Positions 11,876 through 23,816 are shown, counted from the stretch's first letter. The stretch: 64,000 nucleotides of DNA from Eutreptiella sp. 'Long Island Sound 2002' (GCA_964036045.1 OZ038401.1:34763777-34827776); one strand, 5' to 3'. Notes: generated by a model from the sequence alone, not told the origin. Numbers and translations are program-made.

Positions 11876-12867
11876 GTATGGACTGTTGTGCGCTCCTTTC
11901 GCTCCTGCCTGGGACAACCACGTATGCATGGCTGTGTTTGTGAGTGTCTGCATGGAGCTGTACGTCCATGTCAGCAGTATCCGTGCAATAATCAGGGCTG
12001 TCCAGTAACCTGATTTTTGGTTTTTTTTTGTCAGCTTAGAGCAGTTACCGACCAACAGATGGCGTTTAACAGCCGCCCACCCCCTGTGGGTATTGGCAAG
12101 ACTTGCCAGCTTCCACCAACCGCCACCTTATAACCGACAAATGCTGTCAGACAGATCGATGCTAACTGCCGTTGGGTCTCGCAAACTGCTGTCCGTGATT
12201 TGTCAACCATCACTGATGACTGGCGCGGCCCATTTTGATTGACTGTCGTCGCTTGCGGCATTTTTTGGTAACTGGAACGGGAGAGCTTTTTCCCTGTTCA
12301 GGACGGCTCTTGTCATGATGCATGCGTTGGAAACAGCATTGCTTAGGTTGTTCTAGATTAATGTCACGAGTTAGCAATGTTCCGTGGTGGGCAGGAGGGG
12401 AGGTGCAGGAGGAGGCGGGGGGGTGAATGATTTTTTCTATCATCCCCAATTGTCTCACCACAAATGCAATTCGATGCAATGCGAGTCTGCTCTTTCGCAG
12501 GCCCTCTACCATAGCCCCTACAGCATCCCCTATCAGCCCCTACCACAGCCCTTACCAGCCCCTACCACAGCCTCTACCAGCCGCTACCACATCCTCTCCA
12601 TGTTTTAACAACACCTGAAGGTGATTTCAGAATTGCTTCCACGTGCTGTTCAATTTCTATTGTTTTCATCAACTTAGTTCACGTCTCGTGAGCACTGCTG
12701 TTGCTTTCTTCACGGCGTGCATCATTGTGTGCGTGACTGTTTTGAAGAATTGCTGACCCCAATGTGATGTGTCGACATCCTTGTTCTCTTGAACGTTTGG
12801 GTGTCCCCCCACAGGTTTAGATTGTATGCCTACTCCCCTCAAGCCTCCTCTCACATACACATTGCAG
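11876..12867 (+). other. Intron 2 (992 bp)
   Basis: GT..AG. Contains a CAGCCCCTACCACAG minisatellite (about 12520-12600). No gene seen. Confidence 0.85.
12520..12600 (+). repeat. CAGCCCCTACCACAG minisatellite
   Basis: About five imperfect units of 12-15 bp. Confidence 0.75.
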
Positions 12868-13008
12868 GCTTTTGTCAATTTGATCGCGGGGATGATCATC
12901 GGTTTCGTCGTGTGCTGGCAGCTTGCCTTGGTGACGTGTGCCGTTGTGCCCGCTCTGGTTGGCGCTGGCATCCTTAACACCAAGTTCATGTTTGGTTTGG
13001 AGAAGAAG
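12868..13008 (+). CDS. ABC transporter exon 3: two transmembrane helices
   Basis: Acceptor CACATTGCAG, donor AAG|GTGTGC. The 47 codons encode a hydrophobic helix (NLIAGMIIGFVVCWQLALV), a short polar turn and a second hydrophobic helix (AVVPALVGAGIL), then basic/polar residues. The W-x-L-x-L-V motif after the first helix and the P in the second are typical of ABCB membrane domains. The exon is in phase 0 at both ends, which fits exon 2 and exon 4. No stop or frameshift is present. Confidence 0.92.
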
Positions 13009-13129
13009 GTGTGCCTCCCATGTGTCCACTTCTTTCTGCACAAAACGTTATGCAGCCAACACCGGTGGGCGGCTCCGCAGGTCCCAGGACCCCCCTTAGG
13101 GTTGCTTAAGGTACTGGCTTATGGAGTCC

Positions 13130-13325
13130 ATGGGCGCCATAGGATGCGCTCGAAGGAAAATCACCTCGAAGAGAAGTTGTCAGATCAAGCGCAGGCGTGA
13201 GCGTCATATACCCCCACTTTTTGGGGTCGTTCGCGTAGCATACCCCAATGTATGGTTTCTGACGTCTAACCCCTTATAAAATCATCATTTTAGGACCTAG
13301 AATGATCCCCCAATGAGTTTTTGGA
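13130..13325 (-). repeat. Reversed copy of the ACAAGGGG module
   Basis: Contains AACCCCTTATAAAATCATCA (reverse of the module near 4970) and AAATCACCTCGAAGAGAAG at the other end, in the inverted order expected. Confidence 0.6.
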
Positions 13326-13774
13326 TTTTGACCCCCGTACCCCCCCGCACCTGGGTACCCCTTTTTTGGGGGGGGGGGGTCAAAACTTCTTTGCGTGTTG
13401 TGGCCGCTGTGTGTGTATTTGGACCTGGGTCCTGAAGAACTTTTTCTTGTATATGGACCCCCTAACCCATGGCGGGGGTCCCGGGTCCCAACTCCAGGTA
13501 CCCTAAGTCGGCCCCCTCCATATTGCCCCTTGCCAGTGAGGACTTTGCCCTTTTCACACTGGATATGCTGTTTTCGTGGCACGTGAAAGTTTTTTGAAAT
13601 TCGATTTTTCATGAAACCCTTCCGTTGCCCCTAGGATGGGTTTGGGTGATCATTTGACAATACGGGTACTTGAGCACCCATGGCGACTCAAGTAGTGGTC
13701 GCTAGGCCTATGTAGCCCGTGCCATGGGCCCTCCGAAAGCCCCAAAATCGTTGTTGTGTAGGCTATTTAGAGAC

Positions 13775-15010
13775 ACTTGAAAATCACCTCGCAGAGGTTG
13801 TTAGATCAAAGCCAGGCAGGCGTATATAGGGGAAAACACCACATGCCCCCCCCCCCCCCAATTTTGGGCCTTTTTGGGCCTATTTGCGTACCCTACCGCA
13901 AGGGGTTGAATTCATAGTTTAACACCTTGTAAAATCATTATTTTGTCCAATAAACGCATCTCCCAATGGGTTTTTGGTCCCGACCCCCCCCCCCCACTTG
14001 AAACCCGCTTTTGGGAGCTTTTCAGGGAGGTGGGGTGGGGGTGGGGTGGGGGGGTCAAAAAATTACCCGCCCTTTTTTTGGGTTGAAAATCATGAATCTT
14101 TTGGTTTTTTTCGATTTTCAGCCGAAAAAGTGTTTCCGACTCCATGGGGTTTGCATGGGGCGGAGTGGGACGAGCGCTAGTGAGGTTTATGCACTTTTTC
14201 AGCCGTTTTTGCTATGTTGGTGGTTTTGCGACCTCGGTGACCGCGTGCTACCCACTCTGAGTGGTGTGAGTGGGGATGTTGTGACAGTATATGCCTACTA
14301 GGATACTAAAGGACGTTTTTTGCAGTCTCTAGTTTTGCTTAGGGCCTCACAACCCGTGCCAAAGACGCGAAATAACTGTTTCCACCAATAATGGCTTACA
14401 TGAGTGAATGGGCCAGTGCACAACCTGCTATACCTTGGACACCTTGGACAGCTGATGCAGTTTTTTGGCCCTGCACAGCTCAAAAATCGAAGTTTTCGAA
14501 ATTTACCTTGTTGATGCCGTGATCACCTAAAATGACCATCCAAGATATGTAAAGCATGTTTTAGGCCGTATTTGTGTGTTTTTCAACCTATTTGGGTATT
14601 GAGCCCTTGGGGGGGGGGATCAAACGGGAATGGTACACAACCTGCAAATGCGGGTTCTCACCCTGCACAACTCAAAAACGGAAGCTGTTGAAATTCATTT
14701 TTGTGATATCGTGATCATATACAATGACCATCCTAGGTATTTAAAGCATGTTTCAGGCCGTATTTGTGTGTTTTTCACCTTATTTGGGTACTGGGCGCGC
14801 GCATGGGGGGGGGGGGTCCCCTAAGGGATTGATACACAACTTGCTCATGCAGTTTTTCAGCCTATACATCTCAAAAATTGAATTTTTCCGAAATTTATTG
14901 TTTTGATATTGTGATCACTCAAGATGACCATCCAAGATATGTAAAGCATGTTTTAGCCCGTATTCATGTAGTTTTTACCCTATTTTTGGTGTGTGTTGCA
15001 TTGGGAGCTT
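13775..15010 (-). repeat. Inverted copy of the 3.2-5.1 kb repeat block
   Basis: Read on the minus strand it gives the same order as 3181-5125: satellite units with CTAAAACATGC and CGATTTTTGAG (here about three units, 14390-15010), then the TTTGGCACGGGTTGTGA segment, then the ACAAGG module and the CTCGCAGAGGTTGTTAGAT end. The two blocks lie about 9 kb apart in opposite orientation. A further partial copy of the terminal segment occurs at 15205-15275. Confidence 0.8.
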
Positions 15011-15298
15011 CTCTGCGAGGGGGACTTGCGGAAGGCAGTAGAATTTTTCACATTTCGACTTTTTGCTGAAACCCCTCTGTTGCCCATAGGATGGTTTTGG
15101 CTGATCATTTGGTGGCAGTACGGGTACTTGAGCGCCCCTGGAGACCCACGTAGTAGCCACTGGGCCCATCTAGCTAGCGCCATGCCCCCCCCCCAAAAGC
15201 TTCAAAATCACCTCGCAGAGGTTGTTAGATGAAAGCTGGGCAGGCGTATGTAGGGGAAAACGCCACAAAGCTCCATACCTCCATTTTCTCAAGACCCG

Positions 15299-16038
15299 TT
15301 GCAAAGTAGTTTTTGGGAAGACAATTTTTGGAGTAGTGTGGATTGTGTGTGGGACTACCTGAACCTAGTTGCCCAAGAGATCCAGTGGGTGGATTGCTTG
15401 GATGAGTGGAACCATACACCGCACTTCCCATTTTTTGTCACCGACTATCTTGATTCTGTGCCCGTTGGTTCAACAGGAGGTGCATTGTCGGATGTGTTGT
15501 TCAATCCAAAATATGTAGGCCATATTTGGAAAGTGATTGGCGCGATTGACAGTCATGGCAATATTTTTTGGATATGTCCCTATGCACCTGGCACCTCCGC
15601 GGATGTCCTTCGTTGGGATTGCAAGAGGCCACAACGGACCAAGCCATTTCAAACATTATGAATTTGGTGCTAATTATGAAGTTTATCAAGGCCGTATGTG
15701 GCTTTCATTTGGCGCGCTAACCTCACAAAGCGGTGGCAGCAATACAGCGATGTCCACGGTTATTATAGCGCTGGGCCAGAATATTTGCTTAGCCATTTGG
15801 TGGGCTGATGCGCAATATCTGGAGGGGCGATGGGACCACCCTTCACAAATTTGTTCGCATCTTGTTACACTTGACCCCATTTTGCATTCGTCGCCAGGTC
15901 CGCTACCCCCCCTTATGGCCCCTGGCCCCATGTGCCCCCCCCCCCCCCGTATGGGTTGGTGTACATGAGGAGATTCAAGTCGATGATGATGGGGATGATG
16001 GTGAGGTGTGTGCACGTTGCATGAAGAAATATTTCTAA
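15299..16038 (+). pseudogene. DDE transposase fragment (PIF/Harbinger or IS5-like fold), broken
   Basis: The frame from 15299 to 15661 encodes FFVTDYLDSVPVGSTGG, then KYVGHIWKVIGAIDSHGNIFWICPYAPGTSADV. This order (Asp in a beta strand, K-Y-x-G-H, aromatic/hydrophobic strand G-x-I-x-W, G-x-x-x-D) is the pattern of DDE_Tnp_4-type transposase cores. Similarity then continues in a different frame (GPSHFKHYEFGANYEVYQG) to about 15960, so at least one frameshift is present. A third frame at 15808-16038 ends in an acidic tail with a Cys pair. The family assignment is from pattern recognition only. The catalytic Glu could not be placed. Confidence 0.45.
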
Positions 16039-17205
16039 TGTCATGTGCAATATCGCGGCGACTGTTTGAGCACCCACACATTTGGGGATGAATTGCTATT
16101 AGAGCAGAACGGCAGGTATAATTATTCCTATGAGTTTACCCGAAAGCGGGGTTCTTTCACACATACCCTAGAATGCCCCCTAAGGAGAGAATTGCACTTT
16201 GGTACCACACTTGTGCAAACATCCCTCCTACACTCAAACAGTGCACAACCAAAAAGCACTGCACCACATTCATGTGTTGGGTTTCATCAATCCATCCCCA
16301 TGTGCGTGTGCACTTAAAGTAGCCCGCGGCACGCGCACGGCGCATGTGCTCCCCCGTCACTCTCTTTTCTCCCCTTTTCCGGAATTTGGTTCCGCTCTCT
16401 TCCCACTCCTTACCTCTCGTGGTCGATGGCGGGCTGCTCTACATCCTCTCGATCCGCATTTCAAGGTTGCGGCCGCTCATCTTGCTCACGATTGCCTCTG
16501 TTTTGCCGTAATTTTTCTACGGGCGCTGGCAAATCTCATTTTTCGCGGCCAGCCAATTTATCTAGTTATGCCATTGCAACGTTGTTTTGGATATCCTTCG
16601 GTCATCCCTCTAGCACCTGCAAGGCAATGGGTTGCACGTGTCTTTGTTGCAGAGTATTTCCTCTTTTGGCACACAGACGCCAAGTTTGATTATCCGCACT
16701 TAACTAACCAAAAAGTTTTCCCCGTGTTCACGAATCTGAATGGGCCTCATGTTCAAGGTGATACGAAGCAGGCTTGCTTGCTTAATTTGCACGGGATCTG
16801 CAAATTTGGACTAGATGTACCGCCTCTGGATTGTAATACTAATTACATGTACATGTACAGGGTTGCTTTCATCGAATACAACCCATAGTATTCGAGCACA
16901 TCTGCGGGCCGAACTCTTCTATGGCTATTTTTTTGGTGGTGTCTCAAGTACATGCTAGCCATGAGAATACATCTCGTTCTATCTAAGCTCAACCTTTGGA
17001 GCCCTTTCTCTCTTTGCCTTTGTTATTATTCAATTTATCGCTAGTTCTAGCTATTTCTTCTTGCTCGCAGTCCTGGGGGCAAAAGATTTAACTGCTTCTC
17101 AGAGACTTCTTGGGCCCTCGCAACATTGCTGGTTTTGGTTTTTGTGCTGATTATAGGTGACCGTTATAAGTTTATTGATAAAGAGCTATCCATCTAGGAG
17201 CGGAT
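16039..17205. other. No supported gene
   Basis: A long + frame (16199-16888) is open but has no recognisable domain and shares its bases with other open frames. It could be decayed transposon coding sequence continuing from 15299-16038. Confidence 0.35.
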
Positions 17206-18960
17206 GGGGGTGCATGCTGGCAGGCGAATTTTCAACCTAGTAGCGGGAGGACAAGTGTCGTGGTTGACAAGAAAGGCCAAAGTTGAAAAAGTGCTCGGGT
17301 TTGGGGGTATGTCCGGGACCACTGTTGGGGTTGAAAAAATGTCGTGTACTGTAGTAGCACGGAGTGCGCACTTAATCGTCCCCGAGTGAGTGGCATTGGA
17401 GGTCGTGGTGGACAGTTCGTTCAACAGAGTAACTCTCCCCAGTTTCGGCGACACGCTCTTTTTCTTATCCTGGGCGTACTGCCCCAAGAGGGGCCCCGGG
17501 GGCGCCGTCCATACCGTATATCTTGCTCATGTATTGTTTGTTCGTGCAGGCTGCTTGTTCCTTTCGGGCGTGGGATATGGGCTGTGTGGTTACACACATG
17601 GCCATGTGATGACTTCTCGGACTGTGCAAGCATTCCTATTAACCCCCCCCCCGCCCTTCCCCACTTCTCACAAAATTTTCCAATTCTCACGGATGTCTAA
17701 CATGAGCGCATCTACCCCTTGCTTGCCTCCCATGAACGTCTCGGCCGCGTGGCGCAACCACCACATTGCAAGTAAGAAGTGGCAGTGCCCATTTGGCATG
17801 GTCCTGGCCATAGCCCTCATAGGGAGGCGTTTGGCATCCATTGCTCGGGTGCGCAGCATACGCCATTTTGCGGCTCTCCCCTACTTCAGCCCCTTGTTCC
17901 ATGGAATTGGATGGAGGGGACCTCCCGGAGCTCATGGAGTTCGGCGACCATCCCACATCTCTATGGGACTCGGACGCTTAGGAGTGTCTCAATAAATTGC
18001 CCTCTCCCCAGGCCCCTATGATGACCCCACTCCCCTCCGCACCGGCGTGCGGCCCACTATGCATCGTCACTGGCTCTCCAAGCCCACCATCACCCCAAAA
18101 CCCTTGATTGCACATGATGTGGCCTGTGCAGCCCCGCCGGAGACACTCACTTCCATCGCCGTATCCCCACCATCTCCACCTCACCCCTCCAAATTTGTCC
18201 CCAAAGACCCCCCCCCCCCCAAACCTACAGTCCGCGGGCCCTACAGTGCCAAGACACTACAGCTGATGCGTGCGAACCACGGGCCCCAGGCAGGGGGGGG
18301 GGTTCACCGCGGCAGGCCAAATTTCAACCTAGTACGGGGAGCACAAGTTTCGTGGTTAAAAAAAAAAACACCGAAAGTTGAAAAAGTGCCCGGTTCAGGG
18401 GGTATGTCTGGGACCACTGCTGCGGTTGAAAAAATGCATTTTAGTTGCGCACAATTAATTGCCCCCGAGTGATTGCGGCATTGGAGTTCTTGCCCGATGG
18501 TTGATTAAATAGGGTCTCCCTCAGCTCGGAAGCTTAGAACCGCCATTGCAGCTGTGCCGCAATCTAGAGGTCCCACTGTTTGGGCTGTACGCCCTGTTTT
18601 TCAGGGCGCAGTGCCCAAGTAGGGGCCGAGGGGGCGCCGTCCACACTGTGCATGTTGCTCATAGGTTGTTTATTTCGAGTGCGGGTTCTAGTGGAGAGTG
18701 GGTCTAGGCTGCGTGGTTAGACATATGGTCAATGGGAACCTCAAGGACTCATTCTACCACAAGGGGGCTACCACCACTTACTCGCGATGTGGCGGTCGCA
18801 CCATGTTGTCGCGACGGTCATGGGAGCCATGGGGGGATGGGGGCTAGATGCGCGCATGTCAGCCATTCGGGAGGCAATGAAAGGTTTGTAGTATCAGCAA
18901 CTGGAATGGGGAAGAGGGGTGCTCGCACTGTCCATGGGCTCACACGGGCCATGTGTGTGA
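17206..18960. repeat. Tandem duplication, unit about 1.1 kb, with one inverted segment
   Basis: Segment 17206-17400 (CAGGCGAATTTTCAACCTAG, GTTGAAAAAGTG, GTCCGGGACCACTG, CCCCGAGTGA) repeats at about 18295-18500. Segment 17490-17620 (GGGGGCGCCGTCCA, GTGTGGTTA) repeats at about 18610-18740. The offsets are 1089 and about 1120 bp. The piece at 17690-17790 is present again at 18770-18880 but reversed, so the second copy was rearranged. An open frame on the minus strand at 17668-17859 and its counterpart on the + strand at 18780-18880 share the residues V-A-P and C/R-R-D-x-H-G. Confidence 0.65.
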
Positions 18961-19041
18961 CCACACAGCCTGGTAACACTCCCGAAAAGCACCAACATTC
19001 AGCACCACCAAGGAACATGTGAGGCAACTTCCCGACTGAGC

Positions 19042-19704
19042 ATGCTCATTCGTGTAGACAAGCGTCTGGAGCTCCTGGGGGCCGTACGGCTTGCATCTAC
19101 AATGGTTGCAGCTGCCGCATCCATTGTAGCGGACCTCCCGCGCGCTCTCCCGGTGGCAGCCCTCGCCGAGGGCTCCATAGATGCCGCATTGGAGATGGAC
19201 CTTGACGGCCTGATTCCCCTCAGCGAGCGCAAGTGTCCCGGGGTGCTTCGTAGGCAGGCCCCCATGTTGCAACAGCGGCGGTGAATGTACCCTGTGATGC
19301 GGGGCAACTATGAAAAACCGCCCCAGGAGTTCTGTGAACACCCGGGGGTATTCGCCCTACATTGCCGTACCGACGGTTTTTGGGATGACGTTGTTGGCCG
19401 CCACGGCACTTGTCCGCCACGCCTGGATTCGCTATCAGGCAAGCATGCAGCTAGGCTCAATAGGTGGATGAACACCGCCACTCAGCCAAAGGACACGTAG
19501 CCAAATTACCGGCAAGCACCTCAAGTGGTGTCCCGCCGCCTCTTCGAGGCAAACGACAGGGGATATGTCGTCCGGAAAATGCTAGGCCAGCTTCAGGTGG
19601 AAGTGCGCAAGTTTTGGCAGCATTGCGAGACGTACAAGGCGCTCGCCGTTGCCATCGGAGAAGAAAGTGTCTCTTTGCTTCGCGTCTTGCGGTACGGCTT
19701 TTGA
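19042..19704 (+). pseudogene. Unrecognised protein, one frame with two stops
   Basis: A single frame runs from 19042 to the TGA at 19702-19704, interrupted by TGA (19282-19284) and TAG (19498-19500). On either side of both stops the protein keeps a coding-like composition, for example EKPPQEFCEHPGVFALHCRT and FEANDRGYVVRKMLGQLQ, then RKFWQHCETYKALAVAIGEE. No family is recognised. It lies at the head of the 19-26 kb element and may be its first gene. Decay is inferred from the two stops. Confidence 0.35.
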
Positions 19705-20231
19705 AAGTAAGACGGGCACCACCCAAAGTTATGTGCCACCTCTGCAGTGCATGGAACGTGCAGTCCTTGGACGCTAAGGACAGGGATGCAGCCGCGCTAG
19801 CAGCCCTGGGAGCTGGGGGGCCCAAGCTGTTGCAAGCACTGAACACCGCCGGGCGAAAGCACGTTGAAGGGTCCCCCCGGATACACCCCAACGAGCCGCC
19901 CATTGTTTATTGGCTTTTGAATGCCCTAAGCCAGATCGCCGGCGTCCACGTGTGGCAACTGTGCATTAACGAAATGCATGTGGACGACGTCATCACCGTC
20001 TCTCCACGGCACACGCGGTGGGATTGTTCGCCACGTGTGAGGTGTGCCCATACAGGATGAGGCCGACACCCCCCCCCCCTGTCGTAGCAAATTTTTCGCA
20101 CCCCACACCCCGCACCCGTGCATCTTCTGCGGGTTTCTGTGCGGTCGAGCAGCTGAAATTAGCCCGAATATACAAGTGGTTGTGTTCTGCGCTTGCGTTT
20201 GGACCGACTTTTTTTTTCGCGACAACCCCTA

Positions 20232-20345
20232 TCTTTGCCACCTGTCTTACGACAGCCGCCTCTCTTGAAGCCTGTCTGCACCCCCTGTCTACGGTCAGCC
20301 CCCTGTCTTGAAACCTGTCTACGGCACCTGTCTTGTTTTAGCACC
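20232..20345 (+). repeat. CTGTC/GACAG cluster 1
   Basis: Nine or so CTGTC or GACAG pentamers in about 110 bp, including the hairpin CTGTC-TTAC-GACAG at 20242-20255. It lies immediately upstream of the ATG at 20361. Comparable clusters occur at 22495-22690, 23820-23960 and 26125-26275. Confidence 0.7.
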
Positions 20346-20360
20346 TGTGTCCTCTTTGCA

Positions 20361-20906
20361 ATGCCGAAAGTGGACAACCTTGCCAAGGGGTGGATTGGCA
20401 GTGTGGGGGCCAAGACGGGGGCAGCAGTGGTCCATGCCACCAAAATGCCCACACAGTACATCCTCGCAAGGGAGAGTATACACATGCAATGCGATGGTGC
20501 AATGGCGGATGTCAAGATGCTGCCCGCATTCACCGCCAAGCGATCCTCCGGGTGCTTCAGCGACGTCCTCCACAACATTCTCGAAGGGAACCCAGATCTG
20601 CAGCTGGTGGTGGCACAGCCTAGTGGCGAAGACCTGGAGCACCTATTTGACTATGCCCAAGCTACCGTGGATGCAGATGGCCGCCAGGAGACAGTGTACC
20701 TTGAGAACCTTGATGACGACGGGTGCCTGGAACTCGGAGCAAATGCCCGCCAAGGGGCCTCTCAGAAAAACAAACCATGGCAAGGACCTTTGCAGCACCG
20801 CCTCTGCCTGTCCATGGAGAAGGATCCAAGTTTGTCAAGCCCCGTGTACTCCCTCCGAAGCGACTCCCCTCATCAATGGAGTGAACATGGGCCAGGAACA
20901 ACGTGA
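20361..20906 (+). CDS. Unrecognised protein of the 19-26 kb element
   Basis: The ATG at 20361 follows the CTGTC cluster and opens a 181-codon frame. The first ~130 residues have balanced composition (MPKVDNLAKGWIGSVGAKTG, then a Cys/Met-containing middle, then an acidic stretch DDDGCLELG). After about residue 130 the composition degrades, and a different frame (PLPVHGEGSKFVKPRVLPPK) looks better, so a frameshift near 20770 is likely. No domain is recognised. Proximity suggests it belongs with the Cys-rich protein downstream, perhaps as exon or first gene. Confidence 0.35.
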   Translation: MPKVDNLAKGWIGSVGAKTGAAVVHATKMPTQYILARESIHMQCDGAMADVKMLPAFTAKRSSGCFSDVLHNILEGNPDLQLVVAQPSGEDLEHLFDYAQATVDADGRQETVYLENLDDDGCLELGANARQGASQKNKPWQGPLQHRLCLSMEKDPSLSSPVYSLRSDSPHQWSEHGPGTT

Positions 20907-21025
20907 GCTGGGCTCTGGGTGACGCACAACAACGACCCCATCACCATCCCCTCCCTACCACTACCACACGTGATTGGCGTGTCCGACGACCGTGTCAAGG
21001 GGGAGACTGTACCACACCGCTGTAG

Positions 21026-23816
21026 GCACATGGGGACGACTCCGATCGACGCTGGTCATACGTTCTCGCGCAAGAATCAATCGACATCATCGACGAGCTA
21101 CGACAAGAGGTCAGGGCGACCCACAACAAGTTTCACTGGGAGACCCTCGCAGCGAAGCTCCCCCGTCGGGATCTGTACCTTGCGGACGTGCCCGGTCTTT
21201 CGGCGGAGGAAGTGACAAATCTTTCCCATGGCTACACGGCTGCTTTACCTCAAGTTCGCGGGTTTGCCATGAAGCAACTTGACAGGGTGCGAACGGCCTT
21301 TGCGGGTGCCCAAAAGCAGCTCCACCTTTTTTTCGTCAAGTTGGTGCGCCCTCTCAATGAATCACCAGGGCCAGTTCATCGTGCACTTCAAAGACGCCTT
21401 GTTCCGGACGACAGGATCTTCCTCACGTCCTACACTCGGGTTGTTGGGTCACATGCGGCGGATAGTACAATGAACGGGTACTTCGTCCCGTTCAGTTCTT
21501 GGGGTTTGCCGCAGCCATGGAACACGTTGCCACTCTCCGCGGTGGCCGGCGAGTCGTTCATTTGCCCATCGGACTGCATTGTTCGCCTTCCCGGGAAGCG
21601 CAACCGTATGTATGAGCCGTTGGTCCTCATTGTTATGGGCTTTGGGACACATCGTGTGACCCACCTTGCCGGATATCCAGTTTTGCCGCCTCTTGATTGC
21701 ACCATGGCCCCCCTGGTTGACAATCTTGTTCAAGTGAGACCATGCACAGGATGCAACAAGAAGCAAACTGCCAGCAAGGGGTCCCCTTGCACGCTACGTC
21801 AAGAAGAGCTGGTGTGCCGGAGCTGCTCCAAGGCTGGTACATGTTGTGGGGCGTGCCGCACCAACCCAGGTTGGCACTTGGAATTCAAGGCGAAGACGGT
21901 CACCGACGCCCCGAGTCTACCGAGTACGGCAAGCTTCTTCATGTTGTGCGACGAGAATACCCACTTGTACCTCACGGTGCTTGACATGCCTCGGGCAGTC
22001 ACGGAAGTGCAGAGCATGGGGGACGCTGCACCCAGCCTTGGGCATTGTCCATTGCGTCAGTTTTGCCATGGCAACTCCATCATTTCCACGGGTTCCCACA
22101 CCGTCCTCGCCACTGTTCACGTCCCCCCGGTCGTGGGTATCATTCTTCGCACTGTACACTCTGGGGGCTTTGCTGCTCGGTCTCCTCCTGATATGCAATT
22201 CTCACCCATACGCGGTCGTGACTTGTGGTGCACGCTTGTTCCCCCGCAAACGCCTCTCTTGCATTATCGTATGGCGCGGTACTACAGCTGGATCACCCCA
22301 CGGGACGAACAATTCTCAGGGGTTTCCAAGGTTGCCACACCAAAGAAGGGGAACAAGTACCCGTGTGGTGGCGACGACAGCGACACGGAGGATGCAGTGC
22401 ACTGGACGTGTGCTTGTCAGCAGGTGCACTGCCTAGAAAACTCCCACGCTGCGCACCAAGCGTGTTTGCTAATTTCGTTCATGATCCGTGTGTTACGACA
22501 GCCGCCTACGACAGGCATCACGATAGCCCCCTGTCCTGCGACAGCCCACCACAACTGTCTTACCGATAGCCCCCCTGTCCGAAGACAGACCGTCTCTTGT
22601 ACCCTGTCTTCGTGCCCTGTCCCACGACTGCCCCCCTGTCTAGTGCCCTGTCCCAAGTCTCTGTTGTACGACAGTTGCCTGTCGCAGTCCTTGTCACGCC
22701 CCCCGTCCTTACCTGCTCTTTCACTTCAGGCCCTAGTGGATGTTCTTCCAGCCATGGACGTGACAACCCGTGTCGCCCCCAGAGTTCGCCGTTTCGTTCC
22801 GTTCCTCGGCAACAAGGACGAGGGGGATAAGGACGTGGGGCAGAAGGATGTGGGGCAGAAGGATGGGGCGCCGCGAGCCGCCCCCTCGCGGAACTTCCCG
22901 CTCATGTCGGGCGAGGAGACCACGGACCCTGTGCCGTGTGGCAGTGCAATGGTCCGGACACCGTCGGATGCCGCGTGGGACTCGAAGGGGGCGACCGTGT
23001 ACTACAGGAGAGCCGTCATAAACGTCTGCGACACCGAGGGCCATCTCAAGCCGCGCGACATGAAGATGCCCATTGCGGTCAACAGCTCTGCATGGGACGG
23101 AACTGGTACGCTCGGAGCAGTGGTGCGGTGCACAACTCAGCCTCGCGGAGGGGGTAGGACGCAGATCAAGGAGCGATTCCTCGTGCAGGCTACTTTGAAC
23201 TACACACGGAACCACAGCCGTTGGACGAGCTTGTCGAAGTTCACGACCATTGGGGGGGAGCCAGTCGCGGACCACGTGCGCACGTCGTTGGAGAATGAGT
23301 TCCGGTCACGGGGGCGAGAGGCGGTGCAAGTCAAGTCGGAGAAGTCGGAGGCCCAAGACACAGGGGATTCGGACTCGGACGTACACCCCACAAAAAAGCG
23401 GAAAACCACCAGGGGCCTCTTGGAGGAGTTGGTGTTCTCAACAAGGAACAACGCAAGGGCGGAGCAATCACCAAGCCCCACAAAGGGCCTGCGTCCACGG
23501 AGATCAAGGCGCTCAAGGAGGCACACGCCACGGAGGTCCGTGTACTCTAGAAGGAGCACCTACCTGCCCTGAAGGAGGCACTTTTTGATCGGTGCCGGAA
23601 GCATCAGGACAAGCAGCAGGAGTTCGTAGGCCCTTTGAAGGAAGCGCTCGTGAAGGCCAAGAAGGTGGAGGTTTTGGACCTCACGGTGCTAGTCAACCAC
23701 GAGAAGGCTCTCCGGGTGGAGCTCGAAGGCCGGTTGGCCAAAGGGCAGAGCCTGGCGTAGACCCTGAAAACGCAACTCGATGCACAGAAGGGGCTGTCCG
23801 GCGACAGGTGACCAAG
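21026..23816 (+). pseudogene. Large Cys-rich protein with C-terminal coiled coil, decayed, probably one intron
   Basis: The frame is open from 21026 (just after a TAG) to 23572. The N-terminal part is acidic and helical (ESIDIIDELRQEVRATHNKF). The middle holds a cysteine cluster at about 21739-21864, C-x2-C, then C-x2-C, C, C-x2-C, resembling a zinc-binding domain. The segment 22460-22732 is low-complexity and is bounded by a possible GTGTTT donor and a CTTTCACTTCAG acceptor, so it is probably an intron. After about 23440 the coding-like sequence moves to another frame (EIKALKEAHATEVRVL, KEHLPALKEALFDR, then VNHEKALRVELEGRL) that predicts a coiled coil and is interrupted by TAG at 23548-23550 and 23758-23760. 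No family is recognised. The role is probably a mobile-element accessory protein. Confidence 0.4.
22460..22732 (+). repeat. CTGTC/GACAG cluster 2, probably intronic
   Basis: Dense CTGTC and GACAG pentamers with two hairpins, CTGTC-CTGC-GACAG (22531-22544) and CTGTC-CGAA-GACAG (22575-22588). It is followed by a polypyrimidine tract ending CACTTCAG. The cluster sits inside an otherwise coding-like frame, which supports an intron. Confidence 0.65.

Noticed and set aside
16199-16888. 229-codon + strand frame as a gene
   Set aside because: No recognisable domain and no conserved repeat partner; could only be decayed transposon sequence.
19042-23816. TAG may be a sense codon (five coding-like frames are interrupted by TAG)
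   Set aside because: The ABC transporter exons (1229 bases) and the 943-codon Penelope-like frame contain no in-frame TAG although they use CAG for Gln. TGA and TAA also interrupt other decayed frames. CAG or GAG to TAG mutation in relics explains it.
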